Positions 1 to 8,495 of a DNA stretch of 64,000 nt are shown in pieces. The notes beneath the pieces are model-generated. The model was not told the origin of the DNA. It was given only the letters and a program-made list of their open reading frames with translations, and did not search any database. Each line of letters starts with the position of its first letter. Within the stretch, counting starts at the first letter, position 1. Origin of the DNA: JAAYDI01 sp052034005 (lineage in GTDB: Bacteria > Planctomycetota > Planctomycetia > Pirellulales > Pirellulaceae); contig JBPOJB010000010.1 of NCBI GenBank assembly GCA_052034005.1, positions 105,047-169,046 on the forward strand, written 5' to 3'. A program made the translations under genes and the position numbers.

Positions 1-415
1 TCATCATCCCCAGCGTCACCACGAACGGCGTGACCCGGCCCAACGTGATCACCGCCCCGTTGAGGCCCCCGATTCCGGCGCCCAGCAGCAACGACGCGGC
101 AACCACCGCGGCCACCGGCCAGCCGCGATGCTCGAGGCTGGCACACGCGACGCCGGTCAGCGCGAGGATCGATCCGACCGACAGGTCGATGCCCGCCGTC
201 ACGATGACGAACGTCATCCCCACCGCCATGATGCCGATGATGGACGATTGCCGCAGGACATTGACCAGGTTATACGACGTCCGGAAGGACGGCTCGAGCA
301 CCGACAGCACGGCGACGATGCACAGCAGTCCGATCATGACCCCGTATTGGCTGACGTCGATGTCCGCCCGCGGCCGCCCAATCCGGACCTCCTGCCCCGC
401 ACCGCTACCGGCCAT
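1..415 (-). CDS. Ribose-type sugar ABC transporter permease (RbsC-like), 3' part outside window
   Basis: Inner-membrane permease of a ribose/xylose-type ABC importer. Only the first 138 codons are present because the gene runs off the left edge. After a short polar N-terminus come hydrophobic segments. The stretch around residues 61-80 carries the RbsC family signature (GMTFVIVTAGIDLSVGS). The ATG at 415 overlaps the last 11 bases of the binding-protein gene, so the two are translationally coupled. No ATPase gene is visible here; it may lie beyond the edge. The family call is firm, but the sugar cannot be told from sequence. Confidence 0.87.
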   Translation of the reverse strand, partial: MAGSGAGQEVRIGRPRADIDVSQYGVMIGLLCIVAVLSVLEPSFRTSYNLVNVLRQSSIIGIMAVGMTFVIVTAGIDLSVGSILALTGVACASLEHRGWPVAAVVAASLLLGAGIGGLNGAVITLGRVTPFVVTLGMM

Positions 416-1373
416 GCGTCGCCCCCTTGTCCTCCGCCTCGTCCAGGTTCTCGGCCGTGATGACAACGGGTGTGATGTAGACCTCGCGAGACTCGGGCGG
501 AGACCCGCTGCGGATGAAGTCGACCAGCAACTTCAGCGCTGTCCTGGCCTGACGGCCCGGATACTGCTCGACGGTCGCGTCCAGCCGGCCCGCGCGGATG
601 TAGCTCAGCGCGTCCGGGATGGCGTCATAGCCGATCGTGACGACGCGCGACAGGTCCACCTTGTTCGCTTCCAGGGCCTCGATCGCGCCAAGCATCATCT
701 CGTCGTTGGCCGCGTAAACGGCTGAAAAGTCCCGGTGCACCTGCAGCAGGTTCTCCATCACCGACTGGCCTTGAGCGCGCTGGAAAGAGGCAGTCTGGCT
801 GGCGGCGAACCGGATGCCCGTCGGCTCAATCACCTCGTGGAAACCGGCCCGCCGATCGATCGCCGGGGACGCGCCGGGGGTCCCCTCAAGCTCGATCACG
901 CTGCCTTTCCCCTCCAGCCGCTGGACAATGTACCGGGCCGCCACGCGGCCGCCCTCCACATTGTCCGCACCCACGTGGACCAGCACCTGCCCGCCGCTGA
1001 CCTTGCGGTCCACCGTCGCCACCGGGATCCCCGCCCGGTTCAGCGCCTCGACGGCCGGCACCAGCGAGTCTGCTCCAATGGGGGACATCAACACGCCGTC
1101 CACGCCCCGGGCGATGAAGTCCTCGACATCCGACATCTGCTTGGCAGGCCTGTCCTCCGCGTCCGTCGTGATCACCGTCACGCCCAACGCGCGTGCCTCG
1201 TCCAGCACATTGTCCCGCAAGTGAATGAAGAACGGATGGGTCAGCGAGGGGACTGTCAAGCCGATGACCAGCGGGCCATCGCCCGGTTGAGCCCGCCGGC
1301 AACTGGGCAGGCATACGCCCAGGATACCGGCACATCCCAGCAGGAGGGTCGCGATCACAACCTGTCGCTTCAT
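405..1373 (-). CDS. Sugar ABC transporter substrate-binding protein (Peripla_BP_4, RbsB-like)
   Basis: Extracytoplasmic sugar-binding protein that delivers ligand to the overlapping permease. The product is 322 aa. The N-terminus is a lipoprotein-like signal with hydrophobic residues 4-22 and LPSC ending at Cys25. The rest is the two-lobed periplasmic-binding fold (PLVIGLTVPSLTHPFF, GVDGVLMSPIGAD, YAANDEMMLGAIEAL, VTIGYDAIPDAL). The ATG at 1373 is chosen because GAGGTG stands 6 bases upstream and the signal peptide begins there; a longer in-frame reading would add a non-secretory basic extension. It is divergent from the DUF1549 gene, with a strong inverted repeat between them. Confidence 0.85.
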   Translation of the reverse strand: MKRQVVIATLLLGCAGILGVCLPSCRRAQPGDGPLVIGLTVPSLTHPFFIHLRDNVLDEARALGVTVITTDAEDRPAKQMSDVEDFIARGVDGVLMSPIGADSLVPAVEALNRAGIPVATVDRKVSGGQVLVHVGADNVEGGRVAARYIVQRLEGKGSVIELEGTPGASPAIDRRAGFHEVIEPTGIRFAASQTASFQRAQGQSVMENLLQVHRDFSAVYAANDEMMLGAIEALEANKVDLSRVVTIGYDAIPDALSYIRAGRLDATVEQYPGRQARTALKLLVDFIRSGSPPESREVYITPVVITAENLDEAEDKGATHGR

Positions 1374-1488
1374 GGTGGACACCTCGGGCTTCGCCCTCTC
1401 GGGTTTTCCCCCATGTTCGCATCCGCAGCCACAGGACTCAAGATGCGGCACCCGGGCCGGGCGCGGCTCGCCCGGACCACCGGTCGAC

Positions 1489-1526
1489 CCACCGGGCGGG
1501 CGAACGGTCAGCCGGCCGCCCGGTGG
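1489..1526. repeat. 11-bp perfect inverted repeat in a divergent promoter region
   Basis: CCACCGGGCGG at 1489-1499 is matched by its exact reverse complement CCGCCCGGTGG at 1516-1526 with a 16-base spacer. It lies in the 208-base gap between the divergent sugar-binding protein and DUF1549 genes. It could be a hairpin in either leader or an operator for a LacI-type regulator. No regulator gene is adjacent, so its role is unassigned. Confidence 0.5.
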
Positions 1527-1581
1527 ATTGCGCGGTTGCCTCCGCCGGTGGGTTGGCACACAATTCAGTCAAGGACCCGCC

Positions 1582-3258
1582 ATGACGAACCCTCTGCTGA
1601 TCTGGACGGCAGTCACCCTGGCCTGGGCCGGGCAGGCTGCGACGCCGCAGACGGAATCCGGGATATTCGAGAGCACCGCGCCGGCGCTTCCCGCCGGGCG
1701 GCTGGATGAGATCGTCTTTGCCAGGCTGTCGTCGCTGAACATGCGGCCTGTGCTCTGCTCGGACGCCGTGTTCGTGCGCCGCGCCTTTCTGGACGTCATC
1801 GGCACCTGGCCCACGGCCGACGAAGCGCGCACGTTCCTCGACGATCCGGATACGGCGCACAAGCGGCCGGCGCTGATCGACCGGTTGCTCGAGCGGCCTG
1901 AGTGGGCCGACTACTGGGCAATGAAATGGGGTGACATTCTGCGGATCAAGGCGGAGTTTCCCGTCAACCTCTGGCCGAACGCCGCGCAGGCGTATCACCG
2001 GTTCGTCCGGGCGTCCCTCGCCCAGAACAAGCCCTACGACCAGTTCGTGCGCGAGATGCTCACGGCCAGCGGCAGCAATTTCCGCGTGGGCCAGGTGAAT
2101 TTCTACCGCGCGGTTCAGAACCGGACCCCGGAAGGCATCGCCACAGCCGTGGCGCTCGCGTTCATGGGCGCGCGCGCCGAATCCTGGCCGGAAGACCGGC
2201 TCCGGGGCATGGCCGCCTTCTTCTCACAGATCGGCTACAAGCCCACCGGCGAATGGAAAGAGGAGATCGTCTTCTGGGACCCGCTCCACGCGGCCGGAAT
2301 GCCCGGCAACAGCGCGCCGGGCCATGACCGGATCACAACGTCCGCCCAGACCGGGCACGACCTGTCGGCCGGGTCGCCCGAGCCTCTGCCCGCGCTCGGC
2401 CCGCGACGCGCCCGCTTCCCGGATGGGACCGCCGTGGAACTCACGGGGGATCGAGATCCGCGCGAGGTATTCGCCGACTGGCTCATCCGCCCCGAGAACC
2501 CGTACTTCGCCCGGTGCATCGTCAATCGCGTCTGGGCGTGGTTCATGGGACGCGGCATCATCCACGAACCGGACGATATCCGCGAGGACAATCCGCCGAG
2601 CAACCCGGAGCTGCTGGAGTATCTGGAGCAGGAGTTCGTCGCGCACCATTACGATCTGAAACACCTGTACCGGTTGATCCTGACGTCGACGACCTACCAG
2701 TTCTCGTCGGTCCCGCGGTGGCGTCGGCCGGAGGCGGAGACCTGTTTTGCCTCCTATCCGCTCCGCCGCCTCGAGGCCGAGGTTCTGATCGACGGGATCA
2801 ATGCGATCACCGGTACGTCGGACCTGTATACCAGCCCCATCCCCGAACCGTTCACCTACATCCCAGAGGAGATGCGGGCCATTGAAATCGCGGATGGGAG
2901 CATCACCAGCCCGTTCCTGGCCCTGTTCGGCCGATCGGCCCGAGCCACGGGCATGGAGAACGAGCGGATCAACAGGCCGTCATCTTCTCAGTGGCTGCAT
3001 CTGCTCAACTCGGGCCACATCCGTGAGAAACTGGAACGCGGACCACGCATTCGAGCAATCCTCAGCTCGGGAGTCCGGCTGCGGGACATGCTCGAGACCC
3101 TGTTCCTGACCATCCTCTCGCGCCGGCCCACGCCCCCGGAGATGAAGACCATGCTGGAGTATGTGCAATCCGCAGCGCCCGGACGGCCCAGAGGCGAGGC
3201 GATCGCCGACATCATCTGGGCACTGGTGAACAACAGCGAGTTCCTCTATCGGCACTAA
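1582..3258 (+). CDS. DUF1549/DUF1553 (PSCyt2/PSD1) planctomycete protein without cytochrome domain
   Basis: Large secreted protein of the PSCyt2-PSD1 family that is expanded in planctomycetes; its biochemical role is unknown. The product is 558 aa. A signal-like N-terminus (about 1-20) is followed by the DUF1549 half (FVRRAFLDVIGTWPTADEAR near 70) and the DUF1553 half (NPYFARCIVNRVWAWFMGRG, DLKHLYRLILTSTTYQ, and a C-terminal NNSEFLYRH). Many relatives begin with a PSCyt1 cytochrome c domain with CxxCH; this one has none. ATG 1582 is chosen because the upstream in-frame extension is low-complexity and lies in the divergent promoter region. It is first of an operon with DUF1501 (17 bases downstream) and a PPC protein. 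Confidence 0.85.
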   Translation: MTNPLLIWTAVTLAWAGQAATPQTESGIFESTAPALPAGRLDEIVFARLSSLNMRPVLCSDAVFVRRAFLDVIGTWPTADEARTFLDDPDTAHKRPALIDRLLERPEWADYWAMKWGDILRIKAEFPVNLWPNAAQAYHRFVRASLAQNKPYDQFVREMLTASGSNFRVGQVNFYRAVQNRTPEGIATAVALAFMGARAESWPEDRLRGMAAFFSQIGYKPTGEWKEEIVFWDPLHAAGMPGNSAPGHDRITTSAQTGHDLSAGSPEPLPALGPRRARFPDGTAVELTGDRDPREVFADWLIRPENPYFARCIVNRVWAWFMGRGIIHEPDDIREDNPPSNPELLEYLEQEFVAHHYDLKHLYRLILTSTTYQFSSVPRWRRPEAETCFASYPLRRLEAEVLIDGINAITGTSDLYTSPIPEPFTYIPEEMRAIEIADGSITSPFLALFGRSARATGMENERINRPSSSQWLHLLNSGHIREKLERGPRIRAILSSGVRLRDMLETLFLTILSRRPTPPEMKTMLEYVQSAAPGRPRGEAIADIIWALVNNSEFLYRH

Positions 3259-3275
3259 GGGAGGGAGTGGCGCAC

Positions 3276-4643
3276 ATGGGTACCGAACGAGACGCCCGCC
3301 CCGGCCCGGGCATGACCCGGCGCGACGTGCTGCGCCGTGGCCTGGCGGGCGCCGCCGGTTGGATCGGGGCGGGCGCGCTGTCCGGGCGCGTCGGCCCTGC
3401 CATGCAGGCGGATCAGACAGCGGCCAATGTGCAAGCCAGGTCGGTGATCCAGATCTTCCTCTGGGGCGGCATGTCTCACAATGACACGTGGGATCCGAAG
3501 CCCGACTCCGGACGCGATTACATGGGCGAGTTCACCGATGTGATCTCCACCAACGTGCCGGGTATCCAGCTGGGCGCGCTGTTCCCGGAATTGGCCAGGC
3601 AGGCCGACAAGTACAGCCTGATCCGCAGCATGACGCACGGCATCAACGCCCACGAGACCGCGGCCTACTTGATGCAGACGGGTCATTCGCGTGAAGAAGG
3701 ACTGGCATATCCGAGCATCGGGGCGGTATTCGCCTTGATGAAAGGCCCGGGTTATCAAGGCTTGATCCCGCCGTATGTCGTGTTGACGCAGGCTCAAGGT
3801 CGATTCTCCGAAGAGGGGTTCTTGGGCCCGAAGTACAAACCGTTCGCCACCGGTGGAGACCCCAACGCACGGCGGTTTGAAGTGGAGGGGATCATCGCGC
3901 GGGGGATCAGCGACTCGCGGCAGCAGGCGCGGCGTGTGCTGCGCGATCAACTGGACGTCATGGGCCGCGTGATGGGGGCGAGCCGGGAGCTGGGCGCGGC
4001 TCAGGACGCGCGGGAACGGGCTTATGAGCTGATCCTCGGCCAAGGCAGGGAGGTGTTCGATCTGGCCGCGGAGCCGCCGGAGTTGCGGGATCGGTACGGC
4101 CGCCACACGTTCGGCCAGGACTGCGTGGCGGCCCGCCGGCTGGTGGAGGCGGGCGTCCCGTACATCGTGATCAACTATCCGGGCGGTTGGGACACGCACA
4201 GCAACCACTTCCAGACGATGCGCCGGCAGGCGCCGCAGCTTGATCAGGGGTTGGCGATGCTGCTGCAGGATCTGCACGACCGGGGTCTGCTGGCCAGTAC
4301 ACTCGTCTGGTGCTGCGGCGAATTCGGGCGCGGTCCCAAGGTGGACTGGCAGCCGCCCTGGAACGGCGGCCGCAACCACCATGGCGATGTCTTCACCGTG
4401 CTGGTCGCCGGCGGCGGATTCCGGGGCGGCCAGATCGTCGGCGCGTCCGACGCCACAGGCGAAGAGGTGGCCCAACGACCGGTCTACCCGGTCGACCTGC
4501 TGGGCAGCATCTACCAATTGGCCGGCATTGACCCACACGCCCGATTGCCGCACCCGATGGGCGAGGAGGCCCACGTGTTGCCCACGGCCGCGGAAGGCGC
4601 CAAGTCCGCGGGACTGCTGACGGAGATCATGGAGAGCGCGTGA
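3276..4643 (+). CDS. DUF1501 family protein, Tat-exported
   Basis: Predicted exported protein of the DUF1501 family (alkaline-phosphatase-like superfamily), which regularly follows DUF1549/DUF1553 genes in planctomycetes; no substrate is known. The product is 455 aa. The N-terminus has a twin-arginine signal (MTRRDVLRRGLAGAAG). Family blocks include FLWGGMSHNDTWDPKP, SMTHGINAHETAAYLMQTG, YPGGWDTHSNHF and CGEFGRGPKV, with His/Asp residues that could bind metal. ATG 3276 follows AGGGAGGG with good spacing; a GTG at 3267 in the same frame is an alternative. The stop overlaps the next ATG by one base (TGATG). Confidence 0.87.
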   Translation: MGTERDARPGPGMTRRDVLRRGLAGAAGWIGAGALSGRVGPAMQADQTAANVQARSVIQIFLWGGMSHNDTWDPKPDSGRDYMGEFTDVISTNVPGIQLGALFPELARQADKYSLIRSMTHGINAHETAAYLMQTGHSREEGLAYPSIGAVFALMKGPGYQGLIPPYVVLTQAQGRFSEEGFLGPKYKPFATGGDPNARRFEVEGIIARGISDSRQQARRVLRDQLDVMGRVMGASRELGAAQDARERAYELILGQGREVFDLAAEPPELRDRYGRHTFGQDCVAARRLVEAGVPYIVINYPGGWDTHSNHFQTMRRQAPQLDQGLAMLLQDLHDRGLLASTLVWCCGEFGRGPKVDWQPPWNGGRNHHGDVFTVLVAGGGFRGGQIVGASDATGEEVAQRPVYPVDLLGSIYQLAGIDPHARLPHPMGEEAHVLPTAAEGAKSAGLLTEIMESA

Positions 4644-6763
4644 TGCACCGGCTCGTCTGGTTCCCGATGCTGGGATTTCTCGCGTGCATGGCGCCGATGC
4701 CCGACGCGGCCGCCCAGCCGCCGCCGTACATCGGATACGTGTATCCGGCCGGCGGCCGGCAGGGTACGACGTTCCAGGTGCGGCTCGGCGGCCAGCGGCT
4801 CGACGGACTACACGACGTGCTGGTCTCGGGCGCGGGTGTGTCCGCGACGGTGGTCGAGTACCGTCGCCAGCTGGGTCCGCAGGAAATGGCTCTGCTCCGC
4901 GAGCAACTGCGCGAGCTGGAGGACGGCTCGCGCCGGCAGCCTGATCGAGACGATGCGGGCGAGGCGACCGACGCGCTGGTGCGGAGGCTCCAGGACCGCA
5001 TCGCGGGATTCGTCCAGCGGCCTGCCAGCGCGGCGCTGGCCAGCGTGGCGCTGGTCCAAGTGACGATCGCGACGGATGCCGCGCCGGGCGTGCGGGAGAT
5101 CCGGCTGGCGACCCGGCGCGGGATCTCCAACCCGCTCCTGTTCCACGTCGGCCAGTTGCCCGAAGTGGCCCGCACGCCGATGAATACGTGCCCCGCCCAG
5201 CTGCTGGGCAAGGAAAGCCTGGCCCTGCGCAGACGGCCGAAGGAGGAAGCAGAAGTCCGCATCACACTGCCCTGCACGGCCAACGGCCAGATCGCCCCAG
5301 GCGAAGTGAATCGGTACCGATTCGAGGCCTTCCGGGGGCAACATCTGGTCATCTCGGTCGCCGCGCGGCAACTGATCCCGTACATCGCCGACGCAGTCCC
5401 CGGCTGGTTCCAACCTGTAATGACGCTCTACGACGCGGACGGGCGCGAGGTGGCATTCAGCGACGATTACCGGTTCCAGCCCGATCCGACCATCTGCCTG
5501 GAAGTGCCGCACGATGGCGAGTATGTGGTAGCGATCGCGGACGCCCTTTACCGCGGCCGGGAGGACTTCGTTTATCGCATGTCGATCGGCGAGCTGCCGT
5601 TTGTGACGGACGTTTTTCCGGCCGGCGGTCGCGCCGGCGAGCCGGTGTCGACCGCCTTGCGCGGCTGGAACCTGGAGGGTACGGACCTGCTGATGCCGCC
5701 GCCCGACGCCGAGCCCGGCAGGTACCTGATCGCAGCGCGTACGCAGGCGGGACTCCTTTCCAACCGCATCCCGTTCGCGCTCGACAGGCTGCCCGAGTGC
5801 GCCGACTTGGAAACCAACGATGACGCGGCGCACGCACAGGCCGTGCAGGTGCCGGTGATCGTCAACGGGCGCATAGACCGCCGGGGCGACTGGGACGTGT
5901 TCCGCGTCACGGGCCGGGCGGGCGAGACAATCGTCGCTGACGTACACGCGCGTCGGCTCGACTCGCCGCTCGACTCCATGCTCAAGCTCACCGATGCGGC
6001 CGGGCAGGTTCTGGCTCTGAACGATGACCACGAAGACCCGGTGTCTGGAACCCATACGCACCAGGCGGATTCCTACCTCATGTTCCGGCTGCCCGCCGAC
6101 GGGGTCTGCTTCGTGCATCTGGGCGATGCAACGGGCAACGGCGGGCCGGAATACGTGTATCGCCTGCGGATCAGCGCGCCGCAGCCCGATTTCGCCCTGC
6201 GCGTGGTGCCCTCCGCAGCCGCGCTCCGCAGCCAGGCAGGTGGACCCTTGACCGTCTACGCCATCCGCAAAGACGGATTCGCGGGCGATATCCAGGTCCG
6301 CTTGAAAGACCCGCCGGCCGGGTTCCGATCCCCGGTAGTCCGGCTCCCCGCTACCAGCGAGATGGTGCGGCTTCCGGTGCGGACGACTCTGATCAGCACG
6401 CCCGAGCCGGTCACGCTGGTCGTGGAAGGCCGGGCCGCGATCGGAGGGCAAGAGGTGGTGCACGACGCCGTGCCGGCGGAGGACCGGATGCAGGCCTTCT
6501 TGTGGCGTCACCTGGTTCCAGCTCAGGAATTCAAGATGCTCGTCTTCGACCCCGCCTACGAACCGCCGGCCGCGCGTGTCCCGCCGCCGATGACCGACGA
6601 GCAGAAGGCGGCACTGGCCAGTGAGCAGCCGAAGGAGAAGGCCAAGTTCACCGAGCAGCAGGTGCGGGGACGCCTGAGACAACTCAAAGCCCTCTATGAA
6701 GAGTGGCTGCTGACCGATGATTTCTACAACCGGAAGGTAGCGGAGTGCGAGGCTGTACGCTGA
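4643..6763 (+). CDS. Secreted protein with bacterial pre-peptidase C-terminal (PPC) domains
   Basis: Secreted protein of 706 aa that completes the DUF1549-DUF1501 operon. It has a signal peptide (about residues 1-25) and then beta-rich repeats beginning with motifs such as YVYPAGGRQGTTFQVRLGGQ and VFPAGGRAGEPV. At least two PPC-type domains follow, with the pattern GEVNRYRFEAFRGQHLVISV and GDWDVFRVTGRAGETIVADV leading into a LxDxxG loop. The charged C-terminal 60 residues look helical. No catalytic domain is evident, so it probably works in binding or assembly at the cell surface. The start is set by coupling to the DUF1501 stop codon. Confidence 0.78.
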   Translation: MHRLVWFPMLGFLACMAPMPDAAAQPPPYIGYVYPAGGRQGTTFQVRLGGQRLDGLHDVLVSGAGVSATVVEYRRQLGPQEMALLREQLRELEDGSRRQPDRDDAGEATDALVRRLQDRIAGFVQRPASAALASVALVQVTIATDAAPGVREIRLATRRGISNPLLFHVGQLPEVARTPMNTCPAQLLGKESLALRRRPKEEAEVRITLPCTANGQIAPGEVNRYRFEAFRGQHLVISVAARQLIPYIADAVPGWFQPVMTLYDADGREVAFSDDYRFQPDPTICLEVPHDGEYVVAIADALYRGREDFVYRMSIGELPFVTDVFPAGGRAGEPVSTALRGWNLEGTDLLMPPPDAEPGRYLIAARTQAGLLSNRIPFALDRLPECADLETNDDAAHAQAVQVPVIVNGRIDRRGDWDVFRVTGRAGETIVADVHARRLDSPLDSMLKLTDAAGQVLALNDDHEDPVSGTHTHQADSYLMFRLPADGVCFVHLGDATGNGGPEYVYRLRISAPQPDFALRVVPSAAALRSQAGGPLTVYAIRKDGFAGDIQVRLKDPPAGFRSPVVRLPATSEMVRLPVRTTLISTPEPVTLVVEGRAAIGGQEVVHDAVPAEDRMQAFLWRHLVPAQEFKMLVFDPAYEPPAARVPPPMTDEQKAALASEQPKEKAKFTEQQVRGRLRQLKALYEEWLLTDDFYNRKVAECEAVR

Positions 6764-6794
6764 AGGTCGCGTACACCCACCAGACCCGAATCCC

Positions 6795-7240
6795 GCGGAC
6801 GACGTGAGCGCGCGCTGGACGCCGGCGGCCGACATCTGAAACGTGGCCTGTGTAACCGCAGGGCCAGAGTCCGCCGTCAGGCGGACGACGTGAGCGCGCG
6901 CTGGACGCCGGCGGCCGGCACCTGAGGCCGCGTCGGGACGATTGTGGCGGCTGAGGAACCGGGTGCGTGCGCTGGCCAGACGTGTAGTCGCTGCCGACCG
7001 CGTCCCCACCGCGCGCGGCCCGTGGTGCCTGTGGTTACACAGGTGGAGTCCGCCGCTACGCGGACGACGTGAGCGCGCGCTGAACGCCGGCGGCCGGCAG
7101 CTGAAGCCGTGGCGGGACGATTGTGGCGGCTGAGGGACCGGGTGCGTGCGCTGTTCGGCGTGGATTCGCTGCCGACCGCCTCCCCCACAGCGCGCGGCCC
7201 GTTGGGCCTGCGGTTACACAGGTGGAGTCCGCCGCCAGGC
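6795..7240. repeat. 179-bp imperfect tandem repeat between convergent genes
   Basis: The block starting GCGGACGACGTGAGCGCGCG occurs at 6795, 6881 and 7060. The 6881 and 7060 copies are 179 bases apart and stay similar through the unit, including GGGACGATTGTGGCGGCTGAGG and GGTTACACAGGTGGAGTCCG. The first copy is partial, and a last partial copy ends near 7240. The repeat fills the 553-base gap between the 3' ends of the PPC gene and the ABC permease gene. Only junk reading frames cross it. After it, 7241-7316 holds short CATTCGTGC/CGTCATTACG-type words like those near 19870. Confidence 0.7.
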
Positions 7241-7316
7241 GGGTTTCCTTCGTGCTTGGATATTTCGCGCTTGGTCATTTGCTGCCGAGTCATTCGTGCT
7301 TCGTCATTACGCACGA

Positions 7317-8495
7317 TCATGCTCGTCTCAGGGCATCTACCACTTTCATCCGCGCCGCATGGATAGCGGGCACGACGCCACCGAGGAAGCCCATCAGGAG
7401 CGAGATGGCCGTGGCGCCGGCGAGGATCTGCGGCGTCACCCGGAATTCGAACACCGTTTCGGAGAACGTGGACAAGTTCGTCATGCCGGTTCGCATGCCG
7501 TGGAAGGCCAGGGACACTGTGCAACCGATTGCCGCACCCAGGGCGGCCAAGAGCAGGGATTCCATCATGAAGGCCACCCAGATGGACTCGGGCGTGAAGC
7601 CCATGGACAGCAGGCAGCCGATCTCGTGCCGGCGCTGGCTGACCGCCGCGTACATCGTGTTCATGGCGCCGGCGATCGCGCCGGCGGACATGATCGCGGT
7701 GAGCAGGCCGCCCAGGACGGTAATGACGTCGGACATCAGCTTGGCCTGCTTGCGGTAGTACTCCTTTTCCGTCAGGGCCTGGATCGTGCGGAGGCGCAGG
7801 TCTTTTTCGGTCAGCGCGTTCAGTTCGGCGGCGGCTTCCTGCGCGCTGCCCGTCGCGCGGAACAGCAGGGACTGGAAGACCGCGTTCCGGCGGAACGTGC
7901 CCTGCAGCAGGTCTCCGTCCATCCAGAGTTCCGATTCCAGCGCGCTGCCGCCCGCCTCGAACAGGCCGACGATCCGCCACGTATTGCGGCCGACGGTCAT
8001 CGTCTCTCCGACGCGCAAGTCCTTGAGGCGGCGGGCCAGGCCCACGCCCAGCACGGCCTCGTTCGAGCCGGGCGCGAGCCAGCGGCCTTGCGTCAGCCGG
8101 ATGTCGGCGTGCACCAGAGGGGATTGCGGCATCGTGCCGCGGATCGTGATGTTCGTTTCGCCCCCGTCCTGCCTGCGACGCGACAGGATCACGACGCTTT
8201 CGAAGACCGCGAGCTGCTGGCCGTCGGCCGTGGCGACCATGGGCAGCTCACTGACGATGCGCGCCGTTTCGCGCAGCACCTGGCTCGTCAGCTCGGCATC
8301 GGCGCCTTTGCGCAACACGATGACATTGTCCGGACTGCCCGACGTCTCCACGACCTGGCGAAACCCGGCGGCCAGCGCCAGGAGCGTGACGAACACGACG
8401 ACCACCAGCGCGATGCCGCCCACCGCCATGGCGGACGAGCCCTTCCGCACGGCGATGCTGCGCACAGTGTAATGGAAAGGGATCGCCATGCTCAC
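7317..8495 (-). CDS. ABC transporter permease, FtsX/MacB type (second permease)
   Basis: Inner-membrane permease of a MacB/DevC-like ABC exporter, 392 aa. There is one N-terminal membrane segment (about residues 22-48), a large periplasmic MacB_PCD domain (about 50-255), and an FtsX domain with three membrane segments toward the C-terminus (ISLLMGFLGGVVPAIHAARM near the end). The GTG start at 8495 overlaps the stop of the upstream permease (GTGA); an ATG at 8489 is the alternative. Two separate permeases, one ATPase and one adaptor form the exporter. The substrate is unknown. Confidence 0.83.
   Translation of the reverse strand: MSMAIPFHYTVRSIAVRKGSSAMAVGGIALVVVVFVTLLALAAGFRQVVETSGSPDNVIVLRKGADAELTSQVLRETARIVSELPMVATADGQQLAVFESVVILSRRRQDGGETNITIRGTMPQSPLVHADIRLTQGRWLAPGSNEAVLGVGLARRLKDLRVGETMTVGRNTWRIVGLFEAGGSALESELWMDGDLLQGTFRRNAVFQSLLFRATGSAQEAAAELNALTEKDLRLRTIQALTEKEYYRKQAKLMSDVITVLGGLLTAIMSAGAIAGAMNTMYAAVSQRRHEIGCLLSMGFTPESIWVAFMMESLLLAALGAAIGCTVSLAFHGMRTGMTNLSTFSETVFEFRVTPQILAGATAISLLMGFLGGVVPAIHAARMKVVDALRRA

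Noticed and set aside
4808..7009. Long minus-strand frame opposite the PPC gene
   Set aside because: Antisense shadow; it runs into the tandem repeat and shows no domain or signal.
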